A DNA stretch of 64,000 nucleotides. Source: Cylicocyclus nassatus (taxonomy: Eukaryota > Nematoda > Chromadorea > Rhabditida > Strongylidae). The DNA lies in contig CATQJL010000316.1 in assembly GCA_958299035.1 (NCBI GenBank), positions 16,655,676 through 16,719,675 of the forward strand, read 5' to 3'. Numbering within the stretch: the first letter of the stretch is position 1; each line of letters starts with the position of its first letter. This document shows, piece after piece, positions 1 to 11,189 of this stretch. The notes under the pieces are model-generated. The model worked only from the letters and a program-made list of their open reading frames with translations, was not told the DNA's origin and ran no database searches. Both the position numbers and the translations under genes were made by a program.

Positions 1-617
1 CGTCCCTAACTTCATACTGCGGAAGAAATTACATGAACTTTGCGGCTTATCAGAGAACGGCAGTCAAGTGCAAAACAACTTCGTCTACTACGAATCGCTC
101 TAAGCACCAGGAAGAATCAAATGTACGCTTGGACAAAGAAGTGTGTATTGAAAGAACGATGTTGTGCCTTATACTTACAGAACAGCCTCTGGAAGAGAAT
201 AATGGTTGGGTCGATTACAGTTTGCATTTCTATTCGGTCTAACATCAAGGCAACTTTGCAGAGGAAATTCGACAGCCTTTTGAGTAGGTCACAGCTACCG
301 CTGCAAGACGACTCGATACAATGAATCTTTTAAATAAAACTGAGTGCGAAACTGAAAACGAGAGCGAATGTCTTCAAATTTCTACGCCATCGCGAGTAAC
401 AGTGATAGGAGGGTTTCAGCTTCCTGATAATGCGCGTTGTTTGTTAGAGATGGGCCCCAGTTTTTCGCTATCACAATCCATCTCTACACTGGTTCTACGA
501 AAGTTTACCTGTGCTCTATAAAAATTTCAAGACAAGCTCCGTAAAAGGGCAAACTCTGAGAGTGGATGCGCGAACGAAAGATCGAGTGAAGCTTGACTGC
601 CGATACCTTTCCCGCGA

Positions 618-977
618 ATGTTCTTCAAACGGCAGGATGCAAATCCTGGCGTTGACGCAAACTTTCGTCTTTTTGCCGACGATGTTTTTAGAACTCTAGC
701 AAGGTTTCATAGAAGTAAGATGCACTCAAACATCAGTAGAATACAGAAAAAGGCCATAAAACAAATTCAGAGAATGATAGAGGCTGCTGAGAGACACTTG
801 TTAACAAATGATAAAAGCGGCAATTTTGTAATGATCCCTCATCATCTAGATATCGCAATAGCAGAGAGACATCTTCAAGATGCCACTTTATACAAACTGT
901 CTACGAAAGATGAGTATCAGAAGCAATATCGCAAATTAAACAGAGAATGGACAAAGACAGCGAAGGCAGCAACCTAG
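618..977 (+). pseudogene. PLE fragment: region N-terminal to the reverse transcriptase
   Basis: About 119 codons remain open. The stretch NDKSGNFVMIPHHLDIAIAE followed by RHLQDATLYKL corresponds to the conserved PLE segment 'adKg...vvi....Y......hL.d...Y..l' that precedes the RT fingers. The frame closes with a stop at 975-977, before the RT core, and the next piece is in another frame. A remnant, not a gene. Confidence 0.75.
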
Positions 978-1074
978 CGCCTGATATCGTCAGCCGCCTT
1001 AGAATTGATCAGCCAATCTGTCCCGTACTTTATCTTCTCATTAAGACGGGAAATATTTCGCTTAAATCCGAGGA

Positions 1075-1489
1075 TTGGCTATGGGTCAGCGATTGGCTCC
1101 AACCTTAGCGGTTATTTTTATGGCCAAAATTGAGACCCCCCCCCTGTTGCAGTTGCACTCTCTGCTTTATTGCAGATACATCGACGACTGCTTTATCATT
1201 TGTACCACACAGGCGGAAGTTGATGAGTGCTTCGATTTGATGAACGCGCAATCAGAACACATATAACTTGGGAGAAACCTAATAACGCATGGCTGCCTTC
1301 TTGAGCGTTCAAGTCAGTAATGCATTTGGGACCCAGAAAATGAAGTGGTTTCGAAAACCCAGCAACAAGAACATCCTTGTCCACTCCCGCTCAGCACATC
1401 CTTTACATACTAAAAAGCTGCGGTCAGAAACATGTTTTGCACAGCTGCGAAGGTTTGTAGCGGTCGAGAGGAAAAGACGGAGTTACTAG
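1075..1489 (+). pseudogene. PLE reverse transcriptase core and thumb, frameshifted
   Basis: The first piece (1075-1266) holds AMGQRLAPTLAVIFM, matching the PLE/RT motif 'GLAMGqplsPvLAnifM', and then RYIDDCFI with the catalytic YIDD at 1177-1188. A second piece (1289-1489) continues with WLPFLSVQ (read just before the ATG) and KWFRKPSNKNILVHSRSAHP, matching 'PFLDv.i......tsvyRKpt.tn.yl...S.HP' of the PLE thumb. The C run at 1137-1143 lies inside the RT piece. The break between the pieces falls at about 1266-1290, where a TAA closes the first frame. Confidence 0.85.
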
Positions 1490-1736
1490 CCTTGGCGCGT
1501 AGTATAGCTTCATTGAACGGTTATGTAAACAATATGACGCGGTGTAGGAGCCAACAGGGGAGCTGTAGATAGAGCAAGAGCGTCCGCAGCAGAAGAGATA
1601 CCCTTTTGCATTCCATTCATCTCTGATTAAGTGTGCACCGCCATTCGGCGGTGTCTGAGGACGGAGGACTAGACAATACAGTTTCGGTAGTAGATATACC
1701 TCCGAACAATTTGAAACTATCCTTGTTCGGAATCGC

Positions 1737-2138
1737 ATGTACGACCGCGGTTGCCCTACGCCGGACTGTCCGATATGCCCAACAGCAAGGGACGGAGACT
1801 GCATGAGTACCGGTGTTGTGTATCTCATTTCATGCAAGGATTGCGGCAACGAATACATCGAAGAAACAGCACGACCTCTGAGCATACGTATTGAGGAACA
1901 TTTCAAAGGGAAAGAGAGATCACGCACATCCACTCCATTGGGCGCCCACAGAGTGCAAAATCATAAAGGAGTTGATTTTGGAATGGAAGTAGAGATTTTA
2001 GCGCGCCAAGCTCAAACATCCACTCGCAAAACTCTAAAAGCCTTTTGGATTCATATTAGAAACCCTAAAATGAACCGCAAGGAAGAGTGTCTCTCTATCA
2101 CACGAGAACTCGCACCGTATCTTAATCAGATCTTTTGA
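1737..2138 (+). pseudogene. PLE GIY-YIG endonuclease domain
   Basis: An open frame of 133 codons. It has a cysteine cluster (CPTPDCPICP, then DC) followed by GVVYLISCKDCGNEYIEETA and RPLSIRIEEH, the usual PLE layout 'C..C..C......GvvYkipC..C...YiGeT.r.l..R..eH'. The second half of the name motif reads YIE rather than YIG, a substitution at a normally invariant glycine. The downstream HRVQNHKGVDF and FWIHIRNPKMNRKEE also fit. The frame ends in YLNQIF and a stop, as expected for the C-terminus. This is the best preserved part of the element. Confidence 0.85.
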
Positions 2139-2329
2139 CCATGTGAAGACATGTTTAATTCCTTGCTTAAGCGGTCAGTAAGCAGTCGCTCGTACTAAAC
2201 CAGAACTTTACCGACGAATAAAAGGTGAGTACTGCGTGTGGCAGCCTGCTCGTGATCGAAAGAAAGCTTAGAATTTTGCCTGTGGGGTTGAGGAGATGTT
2301 TGAACGAGTAGTCTGTAAATTGTTTTCGC

Positions 2330-2385
2330 CCATTTCAGGCTTTGAAGAAGGCGAATTATTGCCAAAACGTTAGCCTAAATAAAAA
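2330..2385 (+). other. PLE 3' terminal motif, degenerate hammerhead-like core
   Basis: About 200 bases after the nuclease stop the sequence reads TTGAAGA, then AGGC...GCC with an 8-base loop, then AAAACGTT. PLE long-terminal-repeat-like ends are known to carry minimal hammerhead ribozymes with a CUGANGA...GAAA core. Here C is T and GAAA is AAAA, so it should be inactive. A better preserved version of the same motif lies at 22672-22697. Confidence 0.45.
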
Positions 2386-2485
2386 CTTACCAATCTCGGT
2401 CGTGGTTAAACAATCGAATAAACACAGTATTTATCATGCCGAGATTTGTAGAAAGTCGAACTTTCCGCTAATCTTTTGATTTCAG

Positions 2486-2553
2486 ATTTTACAAGTTTGG
2501 ATGCATAGGTTTTGTTATTGCTCATGAGTTCATGCACGCATTTGGAACACATG
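2486..2553 (+). CDS. M13 (neprilysin-like) zinc metallopeptidase, HExxH exon
   Basis: Exon between an acceptor ending TTTCAG and a donor GTAAGT. It encodes FYKFGCIGFVIAHEFMHAFG followed by TH, matching the M13 signature '.fG.iG.vigHE..H.fd..G'. H-E-F-M-H supplies two zinc-ligand histidines and the catalytic glutamate. M13 enzymes are membrane or secreted peptidases that cut short extracellular peptides. The usual D after F is G here. The exon starts with one base of a split codon and ends with one base left over. Upstream exons are not visible: the 2.1-kb PLE fills the DNA to the left, so they lie outside the window or were lost. Its ending phase does not fit the next recognised exon directly, so at least one exon is missing in between. 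Confidence 0.8.
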
Positions 2554-2614
2554 GTAAGTCATTTTTTCTTGATTCAAAAAGCTATTCAAATAAATAAGCC
2601 AGGTTTATCTGTTC

Positions 2615-3190
2615 ACTAGCTAGCTTACCCGGCTCCGCCGTATCCGGACCAAACTTGGCACACATACACTTGGGCCCCGGCGGCTGTCACAGTCCACTTT
2701 TCGTTATCGATCGATTTCGATTTTACCGATTTTTATCGATTTTTTTGCAGAGTTCACCTACATGGCTAGGAGTTGGCACAGGGGGGGAAGTGAGCATGGG
2801 GATTCCGAATACAATATTAGTTTTCAGAATTATCGATTACTTTTATTGATTTTATCGATTTTTTTGTAAAGTTTTACCTGCGGGGCTGGGAGTTTGCACA
2901 GGGGGGTAATCGAGCATGCAGATTACGAGCTCGATTACCCCCCTGTGCCAACTCCCAGCCCCGTAGGTGAACTCAGCAAAAAATCGATAAAAATCGATAA
3001 AATCGATATTGATCGATGACGAAAAGTAGCCTATGACACCCGCCGGGGCCCGATGTGTAGGTGTGCCAAGTTTGGTCCGGATCGGTTCAGAAATGGAATT
3101 TTCTATTCGGAACATACGTACACACAGACATACAGACATACAGACATACAGACAGACAAACAGACATTCAGCTTTATATATAAGATAAAT
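2615..3190 (+). repeat. Dispersed repeat family R, head-to-head compound copy
   Basis: Starts with a CTAGCTAGCTTACCCGGCTC-type end and finishes with a CAGACA-rich stretch and the end AGCTTTATATATAAGAT. Between these lie two blocks in opposite orientation, each with an ATCGAT/AAAATCGAT-rich segment and 'CCCCTGTGCCAACTCCCAG', meeting at about 2925. The same pieces recur at 13312-13743, 28355-30433, 34085-34265, 47480-47780 and 55603-55885. The CAGACA-rich tail followed by TTTATATATAAGAT resembles 3' ends of some RTE-derived elements, but no coding region ties it to a class. Confidence 0.8.
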
Positions 3191-3589
3191 CTTTCTGTTC
3201 AACGAAACAACACTGCTGTGTTTGCACAACATTATTTCTTCGTCCTCCCGTTAAAGGCAGCGGCTCGGCTTGGAGTTTTTTTGCTTACCTGGGGTAATTT
3301 GAGGCGCTGTTCCGAAGATCCACATTGAAGAGCACGAAAATGGCAAAAACTACCATTTCCCAACGCCTTCCGTTTTTAATTTGGACGTGTGGAGCATGCC
3401 CCGCCATTATTAGAGAGTCAGAATCGTTGCAGGACTCTCGCAGTATAACATTGCGGCATGCCTTCTCTGACGGGTCAGGGAGAATCGCAAGCTTGTCCGC
3501 GCATGATAGAATGGGTTGCGCGTAACGGGGTTTTCATTTAAACCCGCGGTGCAGGCGAAGCTGAGCACGCCAGCTAGTATCGATACTAT
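3191..3589. repeat. Unassigned DNA ending in an R-like terminus
   Basis: No gene seen. The right end (about 3535-3582, a CCCGCGGTGCAGGCGAAGCT-type sequence running to CCAGCTAGT) resembles in reverse complement the ACTAGCTAGC start of family R. This stretch may therefore be a diverged or truncated minus-strand copy next to the compound copy. Confidence 0.35.
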
Positions 3590-4870
3590 ATAAATTTGGC
3601 TTAGTCACTTTTTGTATGTTTACCCAAAAAAGAAGGAGTAATGGGATCTAAACCAGATTTGGCAGACATAATGTATAGGGATTACTCCTTCTATCCTTTT
3701 TGAGCGAACATATGTATGGGTGGGGTGGGGCGTGTGTTAATAAGCCATTTTGTTCGGGGTCCACCGCTCGACTCTATCGATTTGTTGATCAATACTATAT
3801 ATGTTTATATGTTCGTCTAAAAAGTATAGAAGAAGTTGTGGAATCTGAACCAAATTTGGTAGACATATGATAAGCAATTTTGATCAGGACTTACCGTTCC
3901 ATTCTATCGATTTATAGATTTTCGGCAGTTTTGGCTTAGAAAATTTTGTATGTTCGCCCAAAAGGGATAGAAAAAGCCAAGGAATCTGAACCAAACTTGG
4001 CAGACCTTATGAATAATAAGCCATTTTATTTGTGATTGAATGTTTGGCTCTAACGATTTATTGATTTTTTGCAGTTTTTGCTTAGAAAATTTTGTATGTT
4101 TGCCGAAAAAGGATAGAAGGAGCCAAGAAATCTAAACCATTGACAGGCCTACTGTGTAGGAAAGAGCGTGTGGTAATGCGCCTTTTGGCGTTGCCTTTCG
4201 GGACTTTGGTCACCCCTACTGATTCATTGATTATTTCAGTTTTTGCCTTTCAATTTTTTTCCGTCTGAATAATAGAAAAAGTTTTATTCAGTCTGAAAAC
4301 GCATATGCTCTAAACACCGCAGAATAGCACAGGCTACCTTTCGCGGCAATTTGCTCCGCGTTTTTATCGTTTTCATTGAGATTCGGTTTCAAAGGAAAAT
4401 GTCTTCTTAGCAACTTTAATTCAGTATCACCAGAAAGATAAACAAGAGGGGAATAGCACAATTCATACGCATTTGAATGGTGCGAGGCGTGTGTTCACAA
4501 GTTATTTTGTTCAAAACATACCAATGCTTTCAAAGCTTTATCAATTTTTTGCAGTTTTGCTCAAAAGTTCTCTGCCGACTTAAAATGTTTGAAAAAATAA
4601 TAAGGTCTGAACCGTACTTCGCGAACATGAACTTTGTGGTGGACAGATGTCACTAAGCTTATATCAAAAATAATCTATTGTCGTTTTTGTTTCATTGACT
4701 TCTGGCGTTTTTTTAGCCATTTGTTATGGATGACCCAGAATGCTAGAAAAAATTATGAGATCTGAGTCAGACATTGCATGCATAAACTTCTGAACGAGTC
4801 TTTTGTCAGTGAGCCATTTCCACTAATATAGGCATAATCGATTTACTAATTTTTCTTACTTTACGCTCTT
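3590..4870. repeat. Decayed tandem array, unit roughly 140-200 bp
   Basis: The module 'TTTTGTATGTTYGCCCAAAA...GGATAGAAR...AATCTGAACC' followed by 'AAACTTGGCAGAC', then 'AATAAGCCATTTT', then 'CGATTTATTGATTTTT', recurs. The 'CTGAACCAAA-like' anchor occurs near 3645, 3845, 3985, 4130, 4605 and 4765. Similarity to the consensus falls steadily from left to right. No ORF. Probably an old satellite-like expansion. Confidence 0.6.
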
Positions 4871-7195
4871 GGGGTTAAAATTGGCAGAAAAGGATATTTA
4901 GGCGAGTTATTACGAATACAATTTCTATTGCTTCAATTATTAACTTTCTCAACCTATCATTATTTTTTCATCTAACATTCTCGACAACTGATTGAAGGCA
5001 TCAATCCCTTTCTCAGCGAGATTCATCGACCAGCTAGGTTTATCAAAAGCAAAAATTTTACTCACCAGGATCAAGCATTACCATCAACCATATTAATCCA
5101 ATGACAGTCAACACCCTTATATCGTTCCCCCCCCCATGTTTTCTTCATTCCATGACACCTTTCTCACTTCCTTTGAATGCTTTCACTTCCAACACTGTGA
5201 TACCGTCATTTACCTTATGTGGGACTTGGGACACATGTAAGATGAATGAAAATGAAAATTGAACATGTCTGCGACTTGGACACAGACCTTACGCATGTCA
5301 TGGGACACATCCAGCCCTTCTGCGTTATTGACTGTGCATTGTCTGCTGTTTAGATTACTAACACAAATTTGATTGAGAAAAGTGCGTCCTCGATCATCCT
5401 TCTACATAGGTTAAGCAAAAGTGTTTCGTGCAAACTAACAATTTACTAGCAAATTCTCACATTTGCACAATACAGAGTGGAACGAAAATACAGGAAAGCG
5501 AAGCTGCAGAGTACCAGCCGAACCTGCCGCGTAGCGGCAGAGAGCGGCGGGTTCTATATATTTGAGAGGTGATGTTCAATATCTTGAAGGGCGGTATCTA
5601 ATATCCAAAAGATTTCAATTTTCTTTTGCGACAGCGAGAAGACTACACCTAGGAATACCACAGACCACGACAAATCATTGCCGTTATCTACTTACAGCTT
5701 CAACTAATTTGGAAAAAATAGGAACTTACTAATGGACTTTTCAAACAAGGAGCGGCTTTCGGAGCTTTTGTGCGATTATGATGTAAATTTAAATCAGCAA
5801 TATCTTGGCATTATTGTCCGTTAAGAGGGTAGCTTAAGGGGCAAATAAAAAGAAAAGCTTTTTTCCAACCCTGGAAAAAAACCGTTGTTTTTAGCTTTTG
5901 TGAAGAAATAGCCTTTAGTGCAAGAAATGAAGTATGTCCAATCAGGACGACCACACGTCCAAAACGCATGCTATTCATCTTTTTGAAAAATTTTTTGTTG
6001 CGTCCTCTCCCGTTCCGCTAGGGCTCGACCCGAGTCCGTTTCTAAGCTTCTTGTGAAGACTCCGCTGACTTTTAAAAATTGAGTCTTCCTTGACCCTTGC
6101 TGTACCCCCCCCCCGAATGTCTTGAGTGGGCTCAAAAAAATCTGAGACAAGCGAAATCTTAAATGGAATTCTAGAATGAGAACAAGACTTGACTATAGCT
6201 ACGAAAGATAGCGAACGAAAATTAATGGGAATCAGTTGTTGGTTAAATTGATATAGACGGAAGAATAAAAATCATCAAATTACTAAAATCAAAGCTTAAA
6301 CTAAGGTGGAAATACAAAGGGAGAAGATGCGTAGGAGTTGACGGGGCGCGTTATCTAACAGGTAAATTTCGGATATAAGAGGGCAAAAAACGGTATACAT
6401 TGGGCTATACGAAAATGGTTTCATGCTCAGGGGTAGATTCCAGGCTGGAGCATCCGTTCATTGAAGAAAAATTCAAATATGCGAACTTCCAAAAAATGCA
6501 CCGTACGATCTCAGATCGTATGGTGGCCGTCTGGGAACAGACATATTTTGGAGAAAGTATTAGTTTACATAAGTTTTCAAAACTTTCTGCATAATTCTCT
6601 CCTTAAAATAATGTTGTGTTTATATAATACAAATTTGGTGTCAAAAGCTTGTGTCTACGCTCTAAACAAGCAATTTGTTTACTTTAGCCTTGCTTTCAAA
6701 TCTCGCGCGCTTTTCGCAAACCCGACGGGGCAGTCATTCGTATGATAACCCGTTTTTGAAGCTTTTCGACTAAATGGCGCTTATCCTTGATGCTCGACAA
6801 CGCAACCCCGCAAAAACGACATCCCCTATGCTTTTTCGCGTTAAGAACGAAGTTTAGCTTGCTTCCATACAATCTGTACTCTAGTTCCAGCCTTTCGCCA
6901 CACCAGAATAGTCCTTGAATCTTCAATGCTATCAGCCTATTCCTATATAAAAGAATAGCGAGTGTGTGTAAAAGGTACGTTACGCATCGATTGCGTAGTG
7001 TAAACCCATTGCACACATCTCCTGTACCCTTACGTATTAGGCTTTTTTGTAGCAATTTGTTGAGTATTATATCGAACTAATTTTTAAATTTTAGCAGAAT
7101 AATTTCCTATCAACTGCAGTCATCCAACTTCCCACATTTTATGTACAATAAAGTAAAGTTCGCTTAAATTGCACAGAAAGAGTGTGTGTGGTTAC
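4871..7195. other. No confident gene; one weak candidate exon
   Basis: Unique-looking AT-rich DNA. It contains only short ORFs without recognisable protein features, a C tract at 5127-5134 and another at 6105-6113, and the weak candidate exon described separately at 5722-5782. If the M13 gene model is right, all of it is intron. Confidence 0.4.
5722..5782 (+). CDS. Weak candidate M13 exon (cysteine/tyrosine linker)
   Basis: Between an acceptor AAATAG and a donor GTAAAT, one leading base is followed by the frame NLLMDFSNKERLSELLCDYD. In M13 proteins the HExxH helix is followed by a 'GN...WW.n.tr..f.....C....Y' segment, and this peptide has the spacing N-L...F-S-N-K-E-R...C-D-Y. It lies at the right place between the HExxH and ENxxD exons. 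Against it: the tryptophans are missing, the acceptor is not pyrimidine-rich, and its phases fit neither flanking exon directly, so further small exons would be needed. Treat as a lead only. Confidence 0.2.
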
Positions 7196-7710
7196 TCAAA
7201 GTTGAATCATGTAGCAGGTCAGCCCCTGCTGAAAGCGAGCGCGGCTGTCTGGTATGGAATGCTTCAAAAAGACAAAGGGCAATGGTATGTTAGCAGATTG
7301 CGCAAAGCAAAAGATAAGCTCCTTATCGGATAATTGCCGGGAGCAGGCGGTTCGCAAACTACTGCTTTTCTGCAAGGTCAGCAAAATTTTGGAGCGTGTC
7401 TAAACCTTCAGCAAGCGGTACTTCCGTGTTCTGCCGGCGGACAGCAATACAGAATTTTGCGAGCGCTCGTCAAATAATTTTTTTCCAGCAAGCGCTGGCC
7501 AAAATTTTAGCAGACGCTTGGGCTCTTTTTCTCAATTTCAGGAAAACACCAAGCAAAGGTAACATTTTACATGGCAAAGGTGTCACCGATGCTTTACTTA
7601 CTCGAGTTTGGGGTACTACGGGCGGTGTGTCCACGAAGGACCGCACGGCCTTTAATAATTTTGCATATTCTCGCGGAAAGTCCGCGAGAATGCGGCTTCT
7701 GCGCCGTAAC
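7196..7710 (+). repeat. Repeat family S, copy 1 (contains SL1-like segment)
   Basis: Rich in AGCAAGCG / CAGCGCTTG-type words ('CAGCAAGCGGTACTTCCGTG', 'CAGCAAGCGCTGGCC'). It is followed by GGCAAAGGTGTCACCG, the SL-like segment (7591-7612), then a GC-rich stretch ending in AATAATTTTGCATATTCTCG. Homologous copies lie at about 35985-36315 and 46940-47330, both mainly in the opposite orientation. A short hairpin (CGCGGAAAGTCCGCG) occurs at 7673-7687. No coding potential. Confidence 0.65.
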
Positions 7711-9239
7711 TAATATATGAAAAATTCGCATTCGTTTCTTTGAGCACCGACATTTTAGATTTTTGCAAGTGAACCACAAGAAATCAGCGGACTATATTTT
7801 TAATGCTCGCTTGCCCATAAATCGCATGACCGCTTGCCCCCGACAATTTTCTGAGTAGGGGAGGCGAGAAAAAATATTCCTTCTTGCTAAGTGTAATCTC
7901 TTCCTTGACATTCAAAAATGACACCATGATCGTGCAAGACCTCGAAGGCCGCTTGGTCACCATAAGGGGAGTCCCAAAAGTAATTACACGCTTTTTGATC
8001 CTTAATAACTCTCTTCCTACCAAGCCTTTTTATAAGTTTAAGTACCATTTAGACGGGAACATTCAACTTATTGTTAGATTTGCAGTTTGGAGTAAATTAA
8101 CCATCGCCATTTACTCTAGGAATAGTTTAGACTTCCAGCATAAAACGGCATGAAATAGATGGTTTGAATAAAAGTTTCAGAAGATCGTATAGCAAACTTC
8201 ATCAGACAACTGTTCATGGTTTTTCGTTTTAAATGGTCCTATTACGTTTTAAAAAGCACTAAAAATTATTGTTGCGATTTACTTAGCATAGCAGAAAAAA
8301 GCCTTACGGTGAAGTGCGAATTTCATATCATCAATCAGCTACTCAGATTAGCCTAATTATAGAGCTTTCGGACCAGCATCTATTTTAAAAATATCTAGCC
8401 ACTTACGGCTCGTTTAGGGTAACTCGCTCCATATGTAAATCAAGTTGAAGCATCCTCTATTGAATGCTAATTGAAGCTGAGGAAAAGGCTTATTGAGAAG
8501 GTAGTTACGAGCGATTGAAAAGTTTTGTACTTACGTATGGGACACCGTGTATGTGTAGGCATTTGACCTCCTCTCCCCTCCCCCCCCTGCCCCAACTTTT
8601 CATGCGCTAGCTTACAAGGAAGGCGAGTTTAGTCGAAAGTAGCCTTTTAAAACGAGACTTCGGGGAGTATTGCACGATGATTCCAAATCTGCCTTCATCA
8701 TCTGTCAAGCGCTTTTGGACGCCGAGTAGTGGGCGTTTATTGGGTCAAACTGAACACCAAACGGAAACAAAATCGCCCATATTTGCTCAAATGGTCCAGT
8801 GTCGAGCATAAGACCAGTTATGGATACATTTTGTCTTATACGCTAGTACTTAACACTGCTTTATCTGAGCGCTGGAAAGATCGTAACAACTCAATTCACC
8901 TAAAACTTGCATCGATTTTTCAAAAAAAAAATTTTTATATTGATATTATTCATATTTTGATCTGAGGCAATTCATCCTCTTCGGTACTTTGTAACAATCA
9001 CCGCACATGTTTATGCAACTGGGCGTCTTTATTTAGTGACAAGAAACCACTTTTTGACATGGTGCGTCAACCATCATCAAGTCAACATCAAGAAAAAAAA
9101 GAGGGGAAAGATTTGCGAAATTGGTCTTTTTTCATTCGTAATGAAAACTGCAGACTGAAAAGACGTAAATACATAAACATAGTGCATATATACTCAGACA
9201 GTAACTCGAACGAACGGGGGGCCTTTATGCGCTAACGAA
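7711..9239. other. No gene seen
   Basis: AT-rich DNA with several short ORFs of up to 89 codons on both strands. None has a recognisable motif, signal peptide or splice context. A C-rich patch lies at 8571-8594. Inferred to be intronic sequence of the M13 gene. Confidence 0.4.
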
Positions 9240-10660
9240 CGCTAAGAAGCTGCCGGAATATCTCCTTGAACAAAGATAGAAGAGCTGGCGAATTCTGGAA
9301 AAATCGCGTTGTCTCAAATTTTGCCCACCGTGACCCTAAAATGGGAAGCTCTACTGCTAAGCAGATGTGATTTTCGTAATCAGTAGGTCAGATAACCTCT
9401 ATGAGCAAGTCTTCAAAGAAACTCGGGTACTTTGATTTTTCCCGTTCTACGCCCTGAAGCTCGCCGATGGGTTTTGGTCAAGATGTCGATGATCTTGAAT
9501 TATAAGGAAACTTCGCTCAAAGAGATTTTCGAACACGCGTTTACGATAATCGTCTTTTGCGAGTACAGAGTTTTTAGCAGAGATATGGTGAGAGAACTTA
9601 GCTAAGCCACGCAAGTTCGTAAATTCGCCTGCATTTTTCGAGCACCTCTTAGAAAATCTGCTTGCTTACTTTTGCACGTTGAATTCACTAGAAAGCATGC
9701 TATTGAACGGTGCATGCATTTGGCTTCAATCTGCAGCAATCGTCGAAGTACGGGCCTACGAAATCACGTCCTCATGAGTTTTGCCCAAACTGAAAACATC
9801 GCCTGCTTCGTAGAAATTCCACCTAAGTGACTATAAGACACTGTGGTCGCGAATTTTATGTTCAATTCGAAAGATTCTGAAGATCTTGTTGTATTGGATC
9901 TGGTGGTTGTGCGTGCCTGAGACGCTTAGGTGAATATCAAAGCAGATTCGTGCTAGAGCTCAGATCTATTTAATTTCTTTCAGTAGAGCAGGATAGATTC
10001 CTTAAGCGTTGTGAAGTCAAAGTTGATGACCAGCGACCATTCGCGACCACAGTGTCTTACAGTCACTTAGGTAGAATTTCTACGAAGCAGGCGACCTTTT
10101 CATTTTGGGCAAAATTCATGAGGGCGTGATCTCGTAGGCCCGTAACTCGACGATTTCTGCAGATTGAAGCCAGATGCATGCACCGTTCAATAGCATGCTT
10201 TCTAGTGAATTCAACAACCTGCAAAAGCAAGCAAGCAGATTTTCTAAAAGGCGCTCGAAAAATGCAGGCTAATCTACGAACTTGCGTGGCTTAGCTAAGT
10301 TCTCCCAATATCTCTGCTAGAAAACCCTGTACTCCGCGCAAAAGACGATTATCGTAAACAGCGTGTCCGAAAACCTTTGAGCGAAGTTTCCTTACAATCC
10401 AAGATTATCGACATTTTGACCAAAACCCATCGGTGAGCTTCAGGGCGTAGAACGAGAAAAAATCAAATCACCCGAATTTGTTTGAAAATTTGCTCATAGA
10501 AGTTACCTGATTTGCAGATTATGGAAATTACACCTGCTTAACAGTAGAGCTTTCCATTTTAGGGTCACGGTGAGCAAAATTTGAGACAACACGATTTTTC
10601 CAGAACTACCAGTTTTTTTTTCAAGAAGATATTCTGGTTGCTTTCGAGTGCTCGATAATC
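9240..10660. mobile_element. Foldback element F1, full copy
   Basis: Two arms of about 620 bp (9240-9860 and 10040-10660) are inverted copies, separated by about 180 bp. Examples are TTTGCCCACCGTGACCCTAA near 9310 against its inverted counterpart near 10560, and the pair near 9844 and 10045 around GTGGTCGCGAAT. Arms differ by scattered substitutions and small indels. No ORF, no recognisable transposase. A second copy lies at 14025-14833, so it is a mobile or once-mobile family rather than a local inversion. Confidence 0.8.
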
Positions 10661-11185
10661 TGCGAAAGCAGCACAACCCAAAAATGTTTATGGGAGTCTT
10701 TTATGTTTGATGTGCGCTGCGTTGCAAATTTAGAAAATTAGAAAATTTTAACTTAAAAAATTTAGAAAATTTTGAAAAAAATTGAAAACGGAAGTTCAAG
10801 GACATGCTGTATACATTAAAATTTGCCTTGACGAGATAAACACAATGCTACTTTCGGATTTCGAAGATGTTCATTCCGAAGGAAGTTACGGCTAGTAGAA
10901 CTTGGAACAGCTTGATTTTTCCAGAGTTATCAGCTCTCCTATCTCTTTTAAAGGAGAGTCTTCGGCTGCTGTTAAGCGCACGACAATTTAGTAAAAAATA
11001 CTAACGAACGGGCCCATCACAGTCTCCTATGTGTGATGCTCGTTGCGTTACACCCATGCGAAAATTATCGAAAACAAGGTATTGGAGACAACTTGTAAAT
11101 TAAAAGATTCGCCTTGACGAGCTGAATACAATGCTGTTTTTGGATTTTGAATATACTCATTCGGAAAGAAGTTGTGACCCTGCGT
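10600..11185 (+). repeat. Two-copy direct repeat, unit about 300 bp
   Basis: Unit 1 (about 10595-10905) and unit 2 (about 10905-11180) share in order: GATTTTTCCAGA, a CTTTC.G.TGCT region, GTGATGCTCGTTGCGTT / GTGCGCTGCGTTGC, AAAATTT runs, GCCTTGACGAG, ACAATGCT, GGATTT and CATTC.GAA.GAAGTT. The first unit overlaps the right tip of foldback F1. No coding potential. Confidence 0.55.
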
Positions 11186-11189
11186 ATAT

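Larger units (their letters stand above)
1..2400 (+). mobile_element. Penelope-like retroelement (PLE), decayed, 5' end outside window
   Basis: A reverse-transcribing element of the Penelope group, which combines a reverse transcriptase with a C-terminal GIY-YIG endonuclease. Reading frame 2 is open at the left edge (VPNFILRKKLHELCGLSENG, first bases of the window), resembling the N-terminal region of PLE proteins. It then breaks into frame-shifted pieces: about 321-521 (LPDNARCLLEMGPSFSLSQS), 618-977, 1075-1266 (RT core), 1289-1489 and 1737-2138 (nuclease). The gap between about 980 and 1075 is too short for the palm motifs expected before the YIDD box, so an internal deletion is likely. With frameshifts and stops it cannot encode a working protein. 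It lies just upstream of, and on the same strand as, the M13 exon at 2486, so it probably sits in an intron of that gene. Confidence 0.88.
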
